Shown in pieces: positions 16,586-25,862 of a stretch of DNA of 64,000 bases. A program made the position numbers and the translations under genes. Source of the stretch: Bacillota bacterium (lineage in GTDB: Bacteria; Bacillota; Clostridia; Acetivibrionales; DTU013); assembly GCA_023426125.1 (NCBI GenBank), contig JAFABI010000084.1, positions 20,746 to 84,745 of the forward strand. The letters run 5' to 3'. Position 1 is the stretch's first letter. Every line of letters begins with the position of its first letter. The notes below the pieces were generated by a model that ran no database searches, was not told the origin of the DNA, and saw only the letters and a program-made list of their open reading frames with translations.

Positions 16586-16616
16586 GAGCAGAGAAGGCAG
16601 ATTCTCTGCTCTTTTT
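16586..16616 (+). terminator. rho-independent terminator
   Basis: GAGCAGAGAA (16586-16595) and TTCTCTGCTC (16602-16611) form a perfect 10-bp stem followed by T residues, just after the ligase fusion gene. Confidence 0.85.
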
Positions 16617-16889
16617 TCATGGAATTCCGTTATTTCTGTAAAGAATGCTCCGGATAAGCCGATAAAATGACTGTAAAATATGCTATTTATACTATTAATG
16701 TAGTGAAAGTGTTTTTCCAGGTCAAAAGCATCAAGTGAGTTATATTAGGACTACAAGAAAAACAACAGCAAGCTGATTAATAGAGGGAAATTCAGACTGA
16801 CAAATCTGGAAGGGTGGTTGAATCTAAAGACGGATATTATGAAAGATTGGGTATATAATGTTATTGGATTATCAAGACACGGAGAATAA
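16617..16889. other. gene-free interval before the DUF438 gene
   Basis: This AT-rich stretch lies between the terminator and the next gene. I see no good open frame, structured RNA or repeat belonging to the families found elsewhere in the window. A promoter for the DUF438 gene is expected here, but I could not pick one reliably. Confidence 0.5.
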
Positions 16890-18104
16890 ATGAGTATGAT
16901 GAAAACGGATGAAAACCGGGTAAATAATCTCGTTGAATATGTTCACGGCCTTTTACGGAAGGAAAATGGAAAGGAACTGTATTTAAAATACCGGAGTGAT
17001 ATTGAGCAGGTTACTCCCCAGGAGGCTTTTGAGATTTTCTACCGCCTGCTTCAAATGGGGCAGGCGCCGGGAGAAATACTGACATACCTTGACAAGGTCA
17101 TCAATGTATTCTATAAAAGCCTGGCCGGGTATTCGTGGAAGAGGCCTGAAGAGAATAGCTTTCTGGGGCTCCTGATGCAGGAAAACCGCGCATTGGTTGC
17201 CAGGCTTGAGGCGATTAAAAAAATTATTAAGGAAAAGGATTTCCAGGCCGGGAAAGAAGAATTAACGGTAAAAATCCGGGAATTACTGAAATTCAACGGT
17301 CATTATCTGAAAAAGGAAAATATCCTGTTTCCGTTTCTGGAAAAGAAAGCAAAGAAGTTTGACGGACTGGCCATTATGTGGTCTTTGCACGATGAGGCAA
17401 GGGCTCGACTAAAAAAAGTTATAGAATGCCTTGAAGCCAAAGAATGTAAAGAGGCAGAATTCAATGCAGAGATAGGAACCCTTTTCTTTGACATATACGG
17501 ACTTGTGCAGAAGGAGGAACTGATCCTTTTTCCGACAGCCAGTGAAATCATCGGTGAAAATGAATGGAGCGAAATGCAAAAACAGAGCATGGAGTACGAT
17601 TTCCCCTTTATAGAAAAGCCTAAGCAGGAGTTGGCGGCGCAAAGCATACCGGGAGATATGAATGAGTTGATCACAGCCTTTAAAGAAGATTATCAATTTA
17701 GGACAGAGACCGGAGTGCTTAACTTTCAGCAAATGGTGATGATATTCAATGCCTTGCCGGTAGATCTGACTTTTGTGGATGAAAACAATCAAGTAAGGTT
17801 CTTCACAAGGCCGAAGGACCGGATTTTTCCCCGATCTCCCGCGATCATAGGAAGGGACGTGGAAAAATGCCATCCTCCCGAAAGCGTCCATGTTGTACAG
17901 AAGATTATTGAGGCTTTCAGAGCCGGCGAGCAGGATGTGGCCTCATTCTGGATCCAGCTGAATGGAAAATTGATTCTCATACAGTATTTTGCCTTAAGGG
18001 ATCCTGCGGGTAAATATGGAGGGATTCTTGAGGTAAGCCAGGACATAAGCGGGATCAAAGAGCTGGAAGGGGAGAGAAGGCTGCTTCATTGGGGAAAGGT
18101 GTGA
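16890..18104 (+). CDS. DUF438 / hemerythrin / PAS domain protein
   Basis: 404 residues, with no membrane segment. The N-terminal 75 residues match the DUF438 pattern (LVEYVHGLLRKENGKELYLKY, VTPQEAFEIFYRLLQMG). Residues 90-215 are a hemerythrin-like four-helix bundle with candidate iron ligands in NGHYLKKENILFPFLE, SLHDEAR and VQKEELILFP. Residues 275-395 form a PAS domain (FNALPVDLTFVDENNQVRFF, ILEVSQDISGIKELEG). This order is typical of clostridial DUF438 proteins and suggests sensing of oxygen, NO or redox state. There is no output domain, so it must signal through a partner or act by itself. Confidence 0.85.
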   Translation: MSMMKTDENRVNNLVEYVHGLLRKENGKELYLKYRSDIEQVTPQEAFEIFYRLLQMGQAPGEILTYLDKVINVFYKSLAGYSWKRPEENSFLGLLMQENRALVARLEAIKKIIKEKDFQAGKEELTVKIRELLKFNGHYLKKENILFPFLEKKAKKFDGLAIMWSLHDEARARLKKVIECLEAKECKEAEFNAEIGTLFFDIYGLVQKEELILFPTASEIIGENEWSEMQKQSMEYDFPFIEKPKQELAAQSIPGDMNELITAFKEDYQFRTETGVLNFQQMVMIFNALPVDLTFVDENNQVRFFTRPKDRIFPRSPAIIGRDVEKCHPPESVHVVQKIIEAFRAGEQDVASFWIQLNGKLILIQYFALRDPAGKYGGILEVSQDISGIKELEGERRLLHWGKV

Positions 18105-18111
18105 AAAAATG

Positions 18112-18283
18112 GGGGACAGTTCTGCCTTTTTTAGAACTTTTTAACCTGTGTTAATGTGCTTATAGAAAAAAAAATGGGGACAGTTCTGCCTTTTTATAAC
18201 TTTTTAACCTTTGCTAAGATAGTAGAACCGTCTCAAAGCCATATTCAGGCCAAAAAGATTCTAAGGAAAGCAGAACTGTCCCC
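18112..18283. repeat. REP/MITE element with duplicated left end
   Basis: GGGGACAGTTCTGCC occurs at 18112-18126 and 18176-18190 as direct copies, each followed by a T-run and ACTTTTTAACCT. The inverse GCAGAACTGTCCCC closes the element at 18270-18283. It belongs to the same family as the RAYT ends. CGCTTGTGCC is repeated just after it. Together with the following AT-rich leader it fills the gap before the metalloprotease gene. Confidence 0.7.
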
Positions 18284-18496
18284 GCTTGTGCCCGCTTGTG
18301 CGTTAGAATTATACCCATAGCATATTTCTAACGCCTTAATAATAGCAAGTGAACCTGGAAAACTTTATGCTTTTTCTTGAAATATCGCCGCCTATATTAT
18401 TATCCTCCGGAGAAGAACATGATGCAGATGCTTTGAATACACTGTACTAAATTAACCGGGCCGGATTGGCCCGGGGTACATACGGGATGGTGTTAT

Positions 18497-20284
18497 ATGT
18501 ATAGGAAGAGGAATATCAGGAGGATTTCAGGCGCAGTTTTACTGGAGCAGGGGACGGAAAACGGCAATCGGAACGGATTGCTGGAAAATATAGTGATCAG
18601 GCTTTACCGGATTGGGGAAGAAACCTTTTGTGGAGAAGAAAATAAAGAGGATGGTATGATTTATAAAGAAAAGCTTTTTGCGGAAACATGGACGAATAAG
18701 TACGGTAACTACCATTTCTTCGTTCCCAGGGGTTCATATTCAGTTGGTATCGACAGTACTACGCTGCCTGACGGCTTCGAGGCTGCAGCCGTTGATTTGA
18801 TGGCTGACTACGAAAGAAATAACGGGCTTGATTTCCAATTAAGGACGAAACCCAATGCGGCGCAGCCGTTGAACACGGAACCGGCATTGGACCTGTGCGC
18901 CTTTGACAAAGTGCGGCATGCATACAGGAAGGGCCTCATCGACGAGGGCAAAAAAGCTTTGTATACATTGTATTCCATTTTCGACAGGGAGAAGCTTTCA
19001 GAGGAATACCGGTCGCAAATTCCGATAAAAAGCGGAACAATTGCCTTGGAGGAAATCCAGAGCTATATTGGAAGGCCGGATGCCGACAGAGATACGGTAG
19101 AAACTGCCCGAAAGGTAATGGTTTCCGCTGTCCCGAAGCTGGACAGGGAATATAGAAGCCCGGGTGGCTTTTTCAACATACACTATACCTTGTCCGGAGA
19201 CAATGCGGTATTCCTCGGTACGCGCTATCGGGACGGCGTTCCTGCTTATGTCAGGGTGGTGGCAGAAGCCTTCGACCGGGTAAAAACCTTCACCTGCGGC
19301 ACAAGAGGCTTCCGGCAGCCTGTTTTAAGCGGCGGAAAGACCGCGATAGACGTACATATCTATAATTTGAAAGGCCTGTTCGGCTATACCAGTGCTCTGG
19401 GAAAACTGATTTCCAGGGAAACCGGAATTAAGACTGCGCCATGCTATATTTGCATTGACAACAACTTTTCCAGGTCCAAAGGCTTTGAAAAAGACCCCCA
19501 TGATTGCATAAGGGTTACGGCGGCCCATGAGTTTTTTCACGCTGTGCAGTATGCCTACAATGTAGACGCCGATATCTGGTGGAAGGAGGCCTCGGCCACC
19601 TGGAACGAGGACGAGGTTTATAATGGGGTAAACGACTATGTAAGGTATATAGACAATTATTTTAAAGCACCCCATAAGCCCCTGGAAGACAGCAGCTATG
19701 GCGGAGTTGTTTTTGTCAAATACCTTTCGGAGAACCTGGGAGGCTATGAAACCATAAGGAAAATCTGGGAAAACCACGCTTCGATCATCGGCAGCAGCAA
19801 AGCTTCCATCGACCGGACCATCAAGGCAATCAAGGAAGGAGAGGATCTGGGAACGGTCTTTAACAGATTCTCCGCCTGCAATTATAACCCTTCGCAGTAT
19901 TATAAGGAAGGCGCCCAGTGGAAGACGCAGGTTTTCCTGCAGGAAACCTACCAGAATTATCCGGTTGCCCTGACAAGCGACCGGCTGGACCATCTGTCAT
20001 CCCGCTACCAGCTGTTCAAACCCATGGAAAAAGCCGATCCGGCAGGTTTAAAGCTGGTAATACAGGCAAATGGCAAAGTGAGATGGGGCTTCAAGATTCA
20101 AAAGCGAAAGAGAAAAGACAATATGTGCAGCATGACTGAAATTGGAATGGATAGGGAATATGACAGGCTGGAGATCGTTTTAAAGGATACATACAAGACA
20201 TACAGCGAAGTGTGCCTTATCCCCGCCAATCTCGAGAATGAACGGGACCAGCTCCAGTATTCCTATTCGGCTTCACTTTTATAA
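18497..20284 (+). CDS. putative zinc metalloprotease (MXAN_6640-like) with N-terminal beta domain
   Basis: 595 residues. Residues 10-115 look like a carboxypeptidase-regulatory or SdrD-B-like beta sandwich (SGAVLLEQ, IVIRLYRIGEE, TNKYGNYHFFVPRGSYSVGID). The catalytic zone is AAHEFFHAVQYAYN with HExxH (His about 341 and 345), followed by WWKEASATWNEDEVY, whose Glu is the likely third zinc ligand. No signal peptide is visible at the ATG used (MYRKRNIRRISGAV), which is odd for a secreted-type fold; no better upstream start was seen. The substrate is unknown. Neighbouring genes give no operon context. Confidence 0.75.
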   Translation: MYRKRNIRRISGAVLLEQGTENGNRNGLLENIVIRLYRIGEETFCGEENKEDGMIYKEKLFAETWTNKYGNYHFFVPRGSYSVGIDSTTLPDGFEAAAVDLMADYERNNGLDFQLRTKPNAAQPLNTEPALDLCAFDKVRHAYRKGLIDEGKKALYTLYSIFDREKLSEEYRSQIPIKSGTIALEEIQSYIGRPDADRDTVETARKVMVSAVPKLDREYRSPGGFFNIHYTLSGDNAVFLGTRYRDGVPAYVRVVAEAFDRVKTFTCGTRGFRQPVLSGGKTAIDVHIYNLKGLFGYTSALGKLISRETGIKTAPCYICIDNNFSRSKGFEKDPHDCIRVTAAHEFFHAVQYAYNVDADIWWKEASATWNEDEVYNGVNDYVRYIDNYFKAPHKPLEDSSYGGVVFVKYLSENLGGYETIRKIWENHASIIGSSKASIDRTIKAIKEGEDLGTVFNRFSACNYNPSQYYKEGAQWKTQVFLQETYQNYPVALTSDRLDHLSSRYQLFKPMEKADPAGLKLVIQANGKVRWGFKIQKRKRKDNMCSMTEIGMDREYDRLEIVLKDTYKTYSEVCLIPANLENERDQLQYSYSASLL

Positions 20285-20396
20285 CGACCTAATTCGGAGA
20301 TATTTTGGTCGCCTCGTTATAAGTTTAGAAGGAATCTATGGTTCCGGTTAATTCTACTGTCCATACTCCTACATATATCTAATTTTTAAAAGGGTT

Positions 20397-20425
20397 AAGG
20401 GGCTGACCCAAAGGTCGCCCCTTTT
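20397..20425. terminator. terminator between metalloprotease gene and hcp (convergent)
   Basis: AAGGGGC-t-GACC (20397-20408) pairs with GGTC-GCCCCTT (20412-20423) and is followed by TT. Because AA precedes the stem on the other strand, it could also serve hcp. Confidence 0.7.
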
Positions 20426-20494
20426 CATGCAGTACCCCTGATGGTGAGATCCCATTAAGAGCTATACAATAAATGGTAGTGAATTCATAAATTC

Positions 20495-22057
20495 TTATCC
20501 AAGAATTGCTTTTAAATCGGCCTCCGGAGTGCTGATGGGTCTCAGTCCGAATTTATCCACCAGGACCTGAAGTACGTTGGATGAAAGGAAAGCAGGCAAT
20601 GAAGGCCCGATGTAAATATTCTTTATGCCCAGCGCCAGCAGCGTGAGAAGAATACATACGGCTTTCTGTTCGTACCATGAAAGCACCAGTGTCAGCGGCA
20701 AATCGTTTACACCGCAATTGAAGGCGCCGGCGAGAGCCACAGCTACCTGGATCGCCGAGTATGCATCGTTGCACTGGCCCATGTCCATGATGCGGGGCAA
20801 GCCTCCGATTTCGCCGATATCGAGGTCGTTGAAACGGAATTTGCCGCAGGCAAGGGTCAGGATAACGGTATCTTTCGGCGTCTGGCGCACAAAATCCGTA
20901 TAGTAGTTCCTTCCGGGCTTTGCGCCGTCACATCCGCCGACAAGGAAGAAATGCTTGATCGCTCCGGCCTTTACCGCGTCAATTACCTTATCCGCCACGC
21001 CAAGCACAGTATTTCTGGCAAAGCCCGTCATCAGCTCCGAACCGCCGTTGATTCCCGTAAGGTGCTTATCTTCACTCCATCCGCCCAGTTCAAGCGCTTT
21101 TTCAATCACCGGCGTGAAATCCTTTTTTCCATTAACCGCAGGGATATGCCTCAAGCCCGGATAGCCTACGACATCCGTGGTGAAGACCCTGTCGGAATAG
21201 GAGGCCTTCTGGGGCATCAGGCAGTTGGTGGTAAAGAGGAATGCTCCCGGTACGCCGTCAAATTCCTTCTGCTGATTCTGCCATGCAGTGCCGAAGTTAC
21301 CCTTGAGCTGCGGGTATTTCTTCAGTTCGGGATAGCCATGGGCAGGCAGCATTTCGCTGTGGGTATAAATATTTATGCCTTTGCCGGCAGTCTGCTCCAA
21401 TAGTTCCTTCAAGTCGTGCAGGTCATGCCCGCTGATGACGATGAAGGGGCCTTTTTCAATGGTGGTTGAAACCTTTGTAGGGACAGGGTGCCCATAGGTG
21501 GATGTATTTGCTTCATCCAGGAGCGCCATGCATTTTAAATTGATATTGCCGAACTCCATCAGAAGGCCAAGCCATTCATCAACAGAATGCTCTTCCCCTA
21601 AGGCTTTCATTCCTTTATAAAACCATGCGGACACTTCCTCATCCTTTCTGCCCAGGGTGTAGGCATGCCATGCGTAAGCGGCCATCCCTCGCATGCCCAG
21701 CAATAAGGTGGAACGCAGGGATACCAGGTCCGTGTCTCCGTTCCAGAGCGTATCGAAAGGCAGGTCTTCTCCCCCGCCCAGTTTAGCTTTTTCCGCCTGT
21801 ACAAGGTTTTTTAACTCGTCTATCCGGTCTTCGTCGAAGTTCACATTGGTAATCGTAGCAAAAAGCCCCTGCATCATCAGCTCATCCGCCTCACGGGACG
21901 GAGCCTTGCCGGCAGCAGCTCTGGCAAGTCCCACCAGGGCGCAGGTCAATTCATCCTGCTTGTTGGAGACCTCCGGTTTCTTGCCGCATACGCCTGAATT
22001 TGTGCAGCACTTGCCGCCCGCCGCCTGCTCACACTGGAAACAAAACATTTGATTCAT
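20495..22057 (-). CDS. hcp: hydroxylamine reductase (hybrid-cluster protein)
   Basis: 520 residues, the normal Hcp length. The N-terminal cluster motif is FCFQCEQ...KCCTNSGVCGK (CX2CX8CX5C spacing). Hybrid-cluster ligands appear in GHDLHDL, CLMPQ, CGKFRFN and GLPRIMDMGQCNDAYSA. Hcp reduces hydroxylamine and is thought to act as an NO reductase under nitrosative stress in anaerobes. The ATG at 22057 has AGGAGG upstream. The divergent Crp/Fnr gene 205 bases away probably regulates it, as in many hcp loci. Confidence 0.96.
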   Translation of the reverse strand: MNQMFCFQCEQAAGGKCCTNSGVCGKKPEVSNKQDELTCALVGLARAAAGKAPSREADELMMQGLFATITNVNFDEDRIDELKNLVQAEKAKLGGGEDLPFDTLWNGDTDLVSLRSTLLLGMRGMAAYAWHAYTLGRKDEEVSAWFYKGMKALGEEHSVDEWLGLLMEFGNINLKCMALLDEANTSTYGHPVPTKVSTTIEKGPFIVISGHDLHDLKELLEQTAGKGINIYTHSEMLPAHGYPELKKYPQLKGNFGTAWQNQQKEFDGVPGAFLFTTNCLMPQKASYSDRVFTTDVVGYPGLRHIPAVNGKKDFTPVIEKALELGGWSEDKHLTGINGGSELMTGFARNTVLGVADKVIDAVKAGAIKHFFLVGGCDGAKPGRNYYTDFVRQTPKDTVILTLACGKFRFNDLDIGEIGGLPRIMDMGQCNDAYSAIQVAVALAGAFNCGVNDLPLTLVLSWYEQKAVCILLTLLALGIKNIYIGPSLPAFLSSNVLQVLVDKFGLRPISTPEADLKAILG

Positions 22058-22185
22058 TGGTAAATCCTCCTGTATATTTTATTGTTTATGCCAAACTCAA
22101 TCTGCATAATTTGTATTACTGCGGCATAGAAACCATATAGGCCTGCATACCGGATACCCTCGCTATATAATTTTTAGTCCTTCCT

Positions 22186-22214
22186 TTGTAATACAGTTCC
22201 GATTATAGTATAAT
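22186..22214 (+). promoter_or_regulatory. sigma-A promoter of the Crp/Fnr regulator
   Basis: TTGTAA (22186-22191), 17 bases, TATAAT (22209-22214). The -35 sits inside TTGTAATACAG; a related TTGTATTACTG lies near 22112 toward hcp. The two may be operator sites for the regulator. Confidence 0.55.
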
Positions 22215-22262
22215 GAACAGGAAAAATCGGTAGCTGCGGCAACAGAAATGAGGATTAATTTT

Positions 22263-22943
22263 ATGGAGGAATACCTGAATATATTGAAAAGAAATAAGCT
22301 GTTTGAAGGTGTTGACCTAGCCGAGCTGAAAAGCATGCTGGACTGTCTTGATTGCAGATTCCGTCAGTACGGCAGGAATGAGTATATCGCTCTGGCGGGA
22401 GAGAAGTTTGACAGTGTTGGAATCATTGTCAAGGGAAATGCTTCGGTGATCAAGGAGGATCTGGACGGCAACCGTATCATAATGACCATGCTGAAGCCCG
22501 GCGATATGTTCGGTGAAATGGCGGCATTTTCCAATAAGCCGGTATGGCCTGCCAGTGTACATTCACAAGAGAAGTGTACGGTTTGCTTCATACCGGCTGC
22601 CAGGATCGTATCGGCTTGCAAAAATGCATGCTGCTGGCACACGATTTTAATTCAAAATTTGTTGCGGACTGTATCAGAAAAGGCCCTGCTGTTGAACCGA
22701 AAGGTTGAATATCTATCCATAAAGAGCATGAGAGGCCGTATTTCCGCCTTTTTGCTGGAGCAATACAAAAAGACGGGGAAGATGACCCTCACCATTTCAA
22801 TGAACCGTAACCAGCTGGCCGATTTTCTTAACGTTTCCAGGTCCTCCATGTCGAGAGAGATGTGCAGAATGAAGGAGGAGGGGATTATCGATTTCCACAA
22901 GTCAACCTTCAGGATTTTTGACATAAAGGCGCTTAGGCCCTGA
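22263..22943 (+). CDS. Crp/Fnr-family transcriptional regulator (HcpR-like)
   Basis: About 226 residues. Residues 10-125 form a cyclic-nucleotide-binding-type beta barrel (GIIVKGNASVIKEDLDGNRIIMTMLKPGDMFGEMAAF). Residues 155-225 form the winged helix, with recognition helix in MNRNQLADFLNVSRSSMSREMCRM. No N-terminal Fe-S cysteine cluster of the Fnr type is present; Cys residues occur in LDCLDCRF and the KNACCWH stretch. The divergent placement against hcp suggests control of nitrosative-stress genes, possibly with haem or NO as effector. ATG 22263 has GAGG upstream and is preferred over 22248. Confidence 0.87.
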   Translation: MEEYLNILKRNKLFEGVDLAELKSMLDCLDCRFRQYGRNEYIALAGEKFDSVGIIVKGNASVIKEDLDGNRIIMTMLKPGDMFGEMAAFSNKPVWPASVHSQEKCTVCFIPAARIVSACKNACCWHTILIQNLLRTVSEKALLLNRKVEYLSIKSMRGRISAFLLEQYKKTGKMTLTISMNRNQLADFLNVSRSSMSREMCRMKEEGIIDFHKSTFRIFDIKALRP

Positions 22944-23138
22944 GACAAGCTGCAGTTCTATGGGGTGCGAATTTGAACCAATTTAAAAATACGATGACTT
23001 GCACTGTAACTTGCATTATAATAGAAAGCAAGAGATAGGATCTTCATGACATGGGAAAACCATGGCACCGGAGCATATACATTTTAACCGCGGGTTGGAT
23101 GGATTCCCGGATGATTTATAGAGCCTGGAGGTGCTGAT

Positions 23139-24254
23139 GTGATTATGAAAAAGTCGGTATTCGTGCTGGTATTGTCACTATTGTGGGCCGCTTTCCCGTT
23201 TTCTGCCCATGCTGCACCGCTGCTTGCCGTAAATGAAGCTCAAAAGGTTGAAGACCCGGCGGCTTTGATAAACCATGCTCCGGTATTAAAATCTGTGGGG
23301 CTGCAAAGGGATGCGGACGATAAATTCCATCTGAATATTTTTGTGGGAAAGGCGCACGAGGAGGTCCGCCGCCTCGACGTCCTGTCGGATGGCGGAGTGA
23401 TGATTGAAATCTGGCTGAGAACAGGAAACAAAGGGTGGGTCAAATGCTATAAGGGTGATTTTGTTGAGGAGGCTGTCATCGTCACAGATGCGGAAACGTA
23501 TCTTGGGAAAATTGAAAGTGATGTGCCCGTCTCCTATGACATCGCTTTTATCTATTCCTTTGACAATGCTTCTTATCCGGCTTCCGGAAAGGCCGGCTTG
23601 ATTCAGAGCCCCCTCTCCAATATCATCACAAAAAACGCGGCGCTATACTCGAAAATAAGCTCCTGGGCTGAACCGGAGCTGGATATGGCTGAGAAATACC
23701 GGTTGCTCCCCGCTTCCCTGAGGGGGGAGGACATGACCAAGCCCATCACACGGGAGGAATTTGCAGAGCTTTCCGTGTGCCTGTATGAAACGGCTGCAGG
23801 CATTAAGGCTTCCGCCGTTTCACCAAATCCTTTCAGCGATACGGCAAACCCCGAGGTGCTTAAGGCAAAACAGCTGGGGATAACCCAGGGGACTTCTTCC
23901 ACAACCTTTTCGCCGAAGGAAGCGGTCAACAGGGAGCAGGTGGCTGCGATGCTGGGCAGGACAGCCGCATTGATTGCGCCGGATACCGATTTTTCAACGG
24001 AGGGGGCGCCTGCCTTCAGCGACCGTAACCAGATCTCTCCATGGGCGCTGGAGCATGTTTTGTTCATGAGCAAAATCGGGGTTATCGAGGGGACGGATGG
24101 TAAATTCATGCCCAGGGCTGTCACTGCCGCACAGATGAAGTCGGGCTATGCCACAGCCACCCGCGAGCAAGCCATTGCCATGAGCGTGCGCTTATTTGAC
24201 TGGAACAGGAATTTGCCTGCGGAGGATAATCCTTTGCCGGAAGAAAATAACTGA
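23139..24254 (+). CDS. S-layer homology (SLH) domain surface protein
   Basis: 371 residues with a clear signal peptide (about 1-27, ending FSAHAAP). Residues 30-180 form a domain of unknown family (VLKSVGLQRDADDKFHLNIFVG, SYDIAFIYSFDN). The C-terminal half has three SLH-like repeats: ITREEFAELSVCLYE with NPFSDTANPEVLKAKQLGITQG, VNREQVAAMLGRT with AFSDRNQISPWALEHVLFMSKIGVIEG, and ATREQAIAMSVRLFD. SLH repeats bind pyruvylated cell-wall polymer, so the protein should sit on the wall. The GTG at 23139 follows GGAGG by seven bases; ATG 23145 is the alternative. Confidence 0.85.
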   Translation: MIMKKSVFVLVLSLLWAAFPFSAHAAPLLAVNEAQKVEDPAALINHAPVLKSVGLQRDADDKFHLNIFVGKAHEEVRRLDVLSDGGVMIEIWLRTGNKGWVKCYKGDFVEEAVIVTDAETYLGKIESDVPVSYDIAFIYSFDNASYPASGKAGLIQSPLSNIITKNAALYSKISSWAEPELDMAEKYRLLPASLRGEDMTKPITREEFAELSVCLYETAAGIKASAVSPNPFSDTANPEVLKAKQLGITQGTSSTTFSPKEAVNREQVAAMLGRTAALIAPDTDFSTEGAPAFSDRNQISPWALEHVLFMSKIGVIEGTDGKFMPRAVTAAQMKSGYATATREQAIAMSVRLFDWNRNLPAEDNPLPEENN

Positions 24255-24260
24255 TGATGG

Positions 24261-24384
24261 TTTGGTATTACAGCGTAAACAGCCGAAGAATCCTTGCAGG
24301 AATAACGCTTTAGAGCGTTCGTGATTATTTGTGCAGGGCGCATGAATGCCGGTTGGAAAATGAAGTTTACGCTGTAGTTTTAGG
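24261..24384. repeat. MITE-like repeat with TTACAGCGTAAAC ends
   Basis: TTACAGCGTAAAC (24268-24280) faces GTTTACGCTGTAG (24365-24377). The right half (24318-24384) has a second copy at 57983-58048, sharing TTCGYGATTATTT, GGCGCATGRATGCCG and AAAATGAAGTTTACGCTG. No gene lies inside. Confidence 0.65.
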
Positions 24385-24456
24385 AGAGCCGTATTTCTCC
24401 TTAAGTGCTTTTTAAATTTTTTAGTAGAATTGCTTTTACACAACAAGGGGGACAAA

Positions 24457-25725
24457 ATGAAAACGCAGGACGTTGCATCTGAAACATCACCTAAAAAACA
24501 AAAATTCCTTGGAGACAGGGGGCTTGTACTATTAATCGCCTTTCTAAGCGCCTTTATCCCTTTGTCTACCGATCTTTACCTGCCTGCGCTGCCGCGCATG
24601 GTGGAAAACCTCCGGGCTTCCGCCGCTCTTGTGAATCTTACGCTGATCGCATTCTTCGTGTTTTATGCCATAGGGACGCTGTTCTGGGGGCCGATGAGCG
24701 ATAAATACGGACGTAAACGGGTACTGCTGGCCGGTTTGGTATTGTATACCCTGGCAAGCATGTTGTGCGCGATTGCAGGCAATGTATATCAACTGATCCT
24801 ATTCCGTATCTTACAAGCCGTCGGGAGCGGAGCTGCCACTGCAGTGGCTACGGCGATGGTAAAAGACGTGTACAGCGGGAAAAAGCGTGAATCCATACTG
24901 GCGCTGGTACAATCCATGGCGATGATATCGCCCATCGTTGCCCCCATCATTGGAGCCTTTATCCTGAGGATTACCTCCTGGCGCGGCGTGTTTATTGCAT
25001 TGGCTGTTATAGGGCTTTTGGCCATGACAGGCGGCTTGCTGATGGAAGAGACAATCGGGCGGCGTTATACGGGAAGTATCCTCCAATCCATCGGCCGCCT
25101 GGGCGTTGTGGCAAAAAACAAAGGCTTTACATCGCTGCTTTTGACCTTCTCCATGATGTCCATTCCAAGCATGGCTTTCATATCGGCATCTTCCTATATT
25201 TATGTCGACGGCTTCGGCCTGGACGAGCAGACCTACAGCCTGTATTTCGCCGCCAATGCCTTTTTCCTGGTGCTTGGCCCGTTGCTTTATATCCGGATTT
25301 CCAGGAGTATAAAAAGCAGTTCTTTGATTACGATAAGCTATGTTATATCAGGACTAAGCGGATTGCTGATATGCGTCCTGGGAAATGTGAACCCCTGGCT
25401 GTTTGCCGTATCGCTGCTGCCGGCCACAATTGCGGGGAGCGTCATCCGCCCGCCCAGCTCAAACCTGATGCTGGAGCAGGTGCAGGAGGACATAGGATCG
25501 GCTTCGTCCCTTATGAGCTGCGGTTTTACTTTTATGAGCAGCATGGGAATGCTGTTGATATCTTTTAACTGGACCAACAGGACACTGGTGCTGGGAGTGA
25601 TGTATGTGGTCCTCTCGGTGATAAGCCTTGCGCTCTGGCGCAGTTTATCCCAAAAGCCGTTTGTTTTGGCAGTGCCTCAATCAGTGGAGACTATAAATGA
25701 ATGCATACCGGCAGAAGACTTATAG
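24457..25725 (+). CDS. MFS drug-resistance transporter, Bcr/CflA family
   Basis: 422 residues with twelve predicted membrane helices. It shows the DHA1 Bcr/CflA marks STDLYLPALPRM in helix 1 and the loop motif GPMSDKYGRKRVLLAGL after helix 2, then RILQAVGSGAATAVATAMVKD in helix 4. It would export drugs or metabolites by proton antiport. AAGGGGG precedes ATG 24457. It stands alone, with a terminator after it, and no local regulator is visible. Confidence 0.9.
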   Translation: MKTQDVASETSPKKQKFLGDRGLVLLIAFLSAFIPLSTDLYLPALPRMVENLRASAALVNLTLIAFFVFYAIGTLFWGPMSDKYGRKRVLLAGLVLYTLASMLCAIAGNVYQLILFRILQAVGSGAATAVATAMVKDVYSGKKRESILALVQSMAMISPIVAPIIGAFILRITSWRGVFIALAVIGLLAMTGGLLMEETIGRRYTGSILQSIGRLGVVAKNKGFTSLLLTFSMMSIPSMAFISASSYIYVDGFGLDEQTYSLYFAANAFFLVLGPLLYIRISRSIKSSSLITISYVISGLSGLLICVLGNVNPWLFAVSLLPATIAGSVIRPPSSNLMLEQVQEDIGSASSLMSCGFTFMSSMGMLLISFNWTNRTLVLGVMYVVLSVISLALWRSLSQKPFVLAVPQSVETINECIPAEDL

Positions 25726-25762
25726 CAAGCATTTCGCGGATAATGCAGCTTTTGTTTCCATT

Positions 25763-25802
25763 AAAAAAACAGTAAAGCCTCCATGGCTTTACTGTTTTTT
25801 TT
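25763..25802. terminator. bidirectional terminator
   Basis: ACAGTAAAGCC (25769-25779) and GGCTTTACTGT (25785-25795) form a perfect 11-bp stem flanked by A-run and T-run, between the convergent MFS and hydrogenase genes. Confidence 0.9.
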
Positions 25803-25862
25803 CAAAGGATCAATCACAGGATTGCTGCGGTACCTGCCAATAGGATAAATATTAATTCAATG

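Noticed and set aside
18112..18300. CRISPR array suspected from repeated GGGGACAGTTCT units
   Set aside because: There are only two direct copies with unequal flanks plus one inverse copy, no regular spacers and no cas genes; it fits a REP/MITE element.
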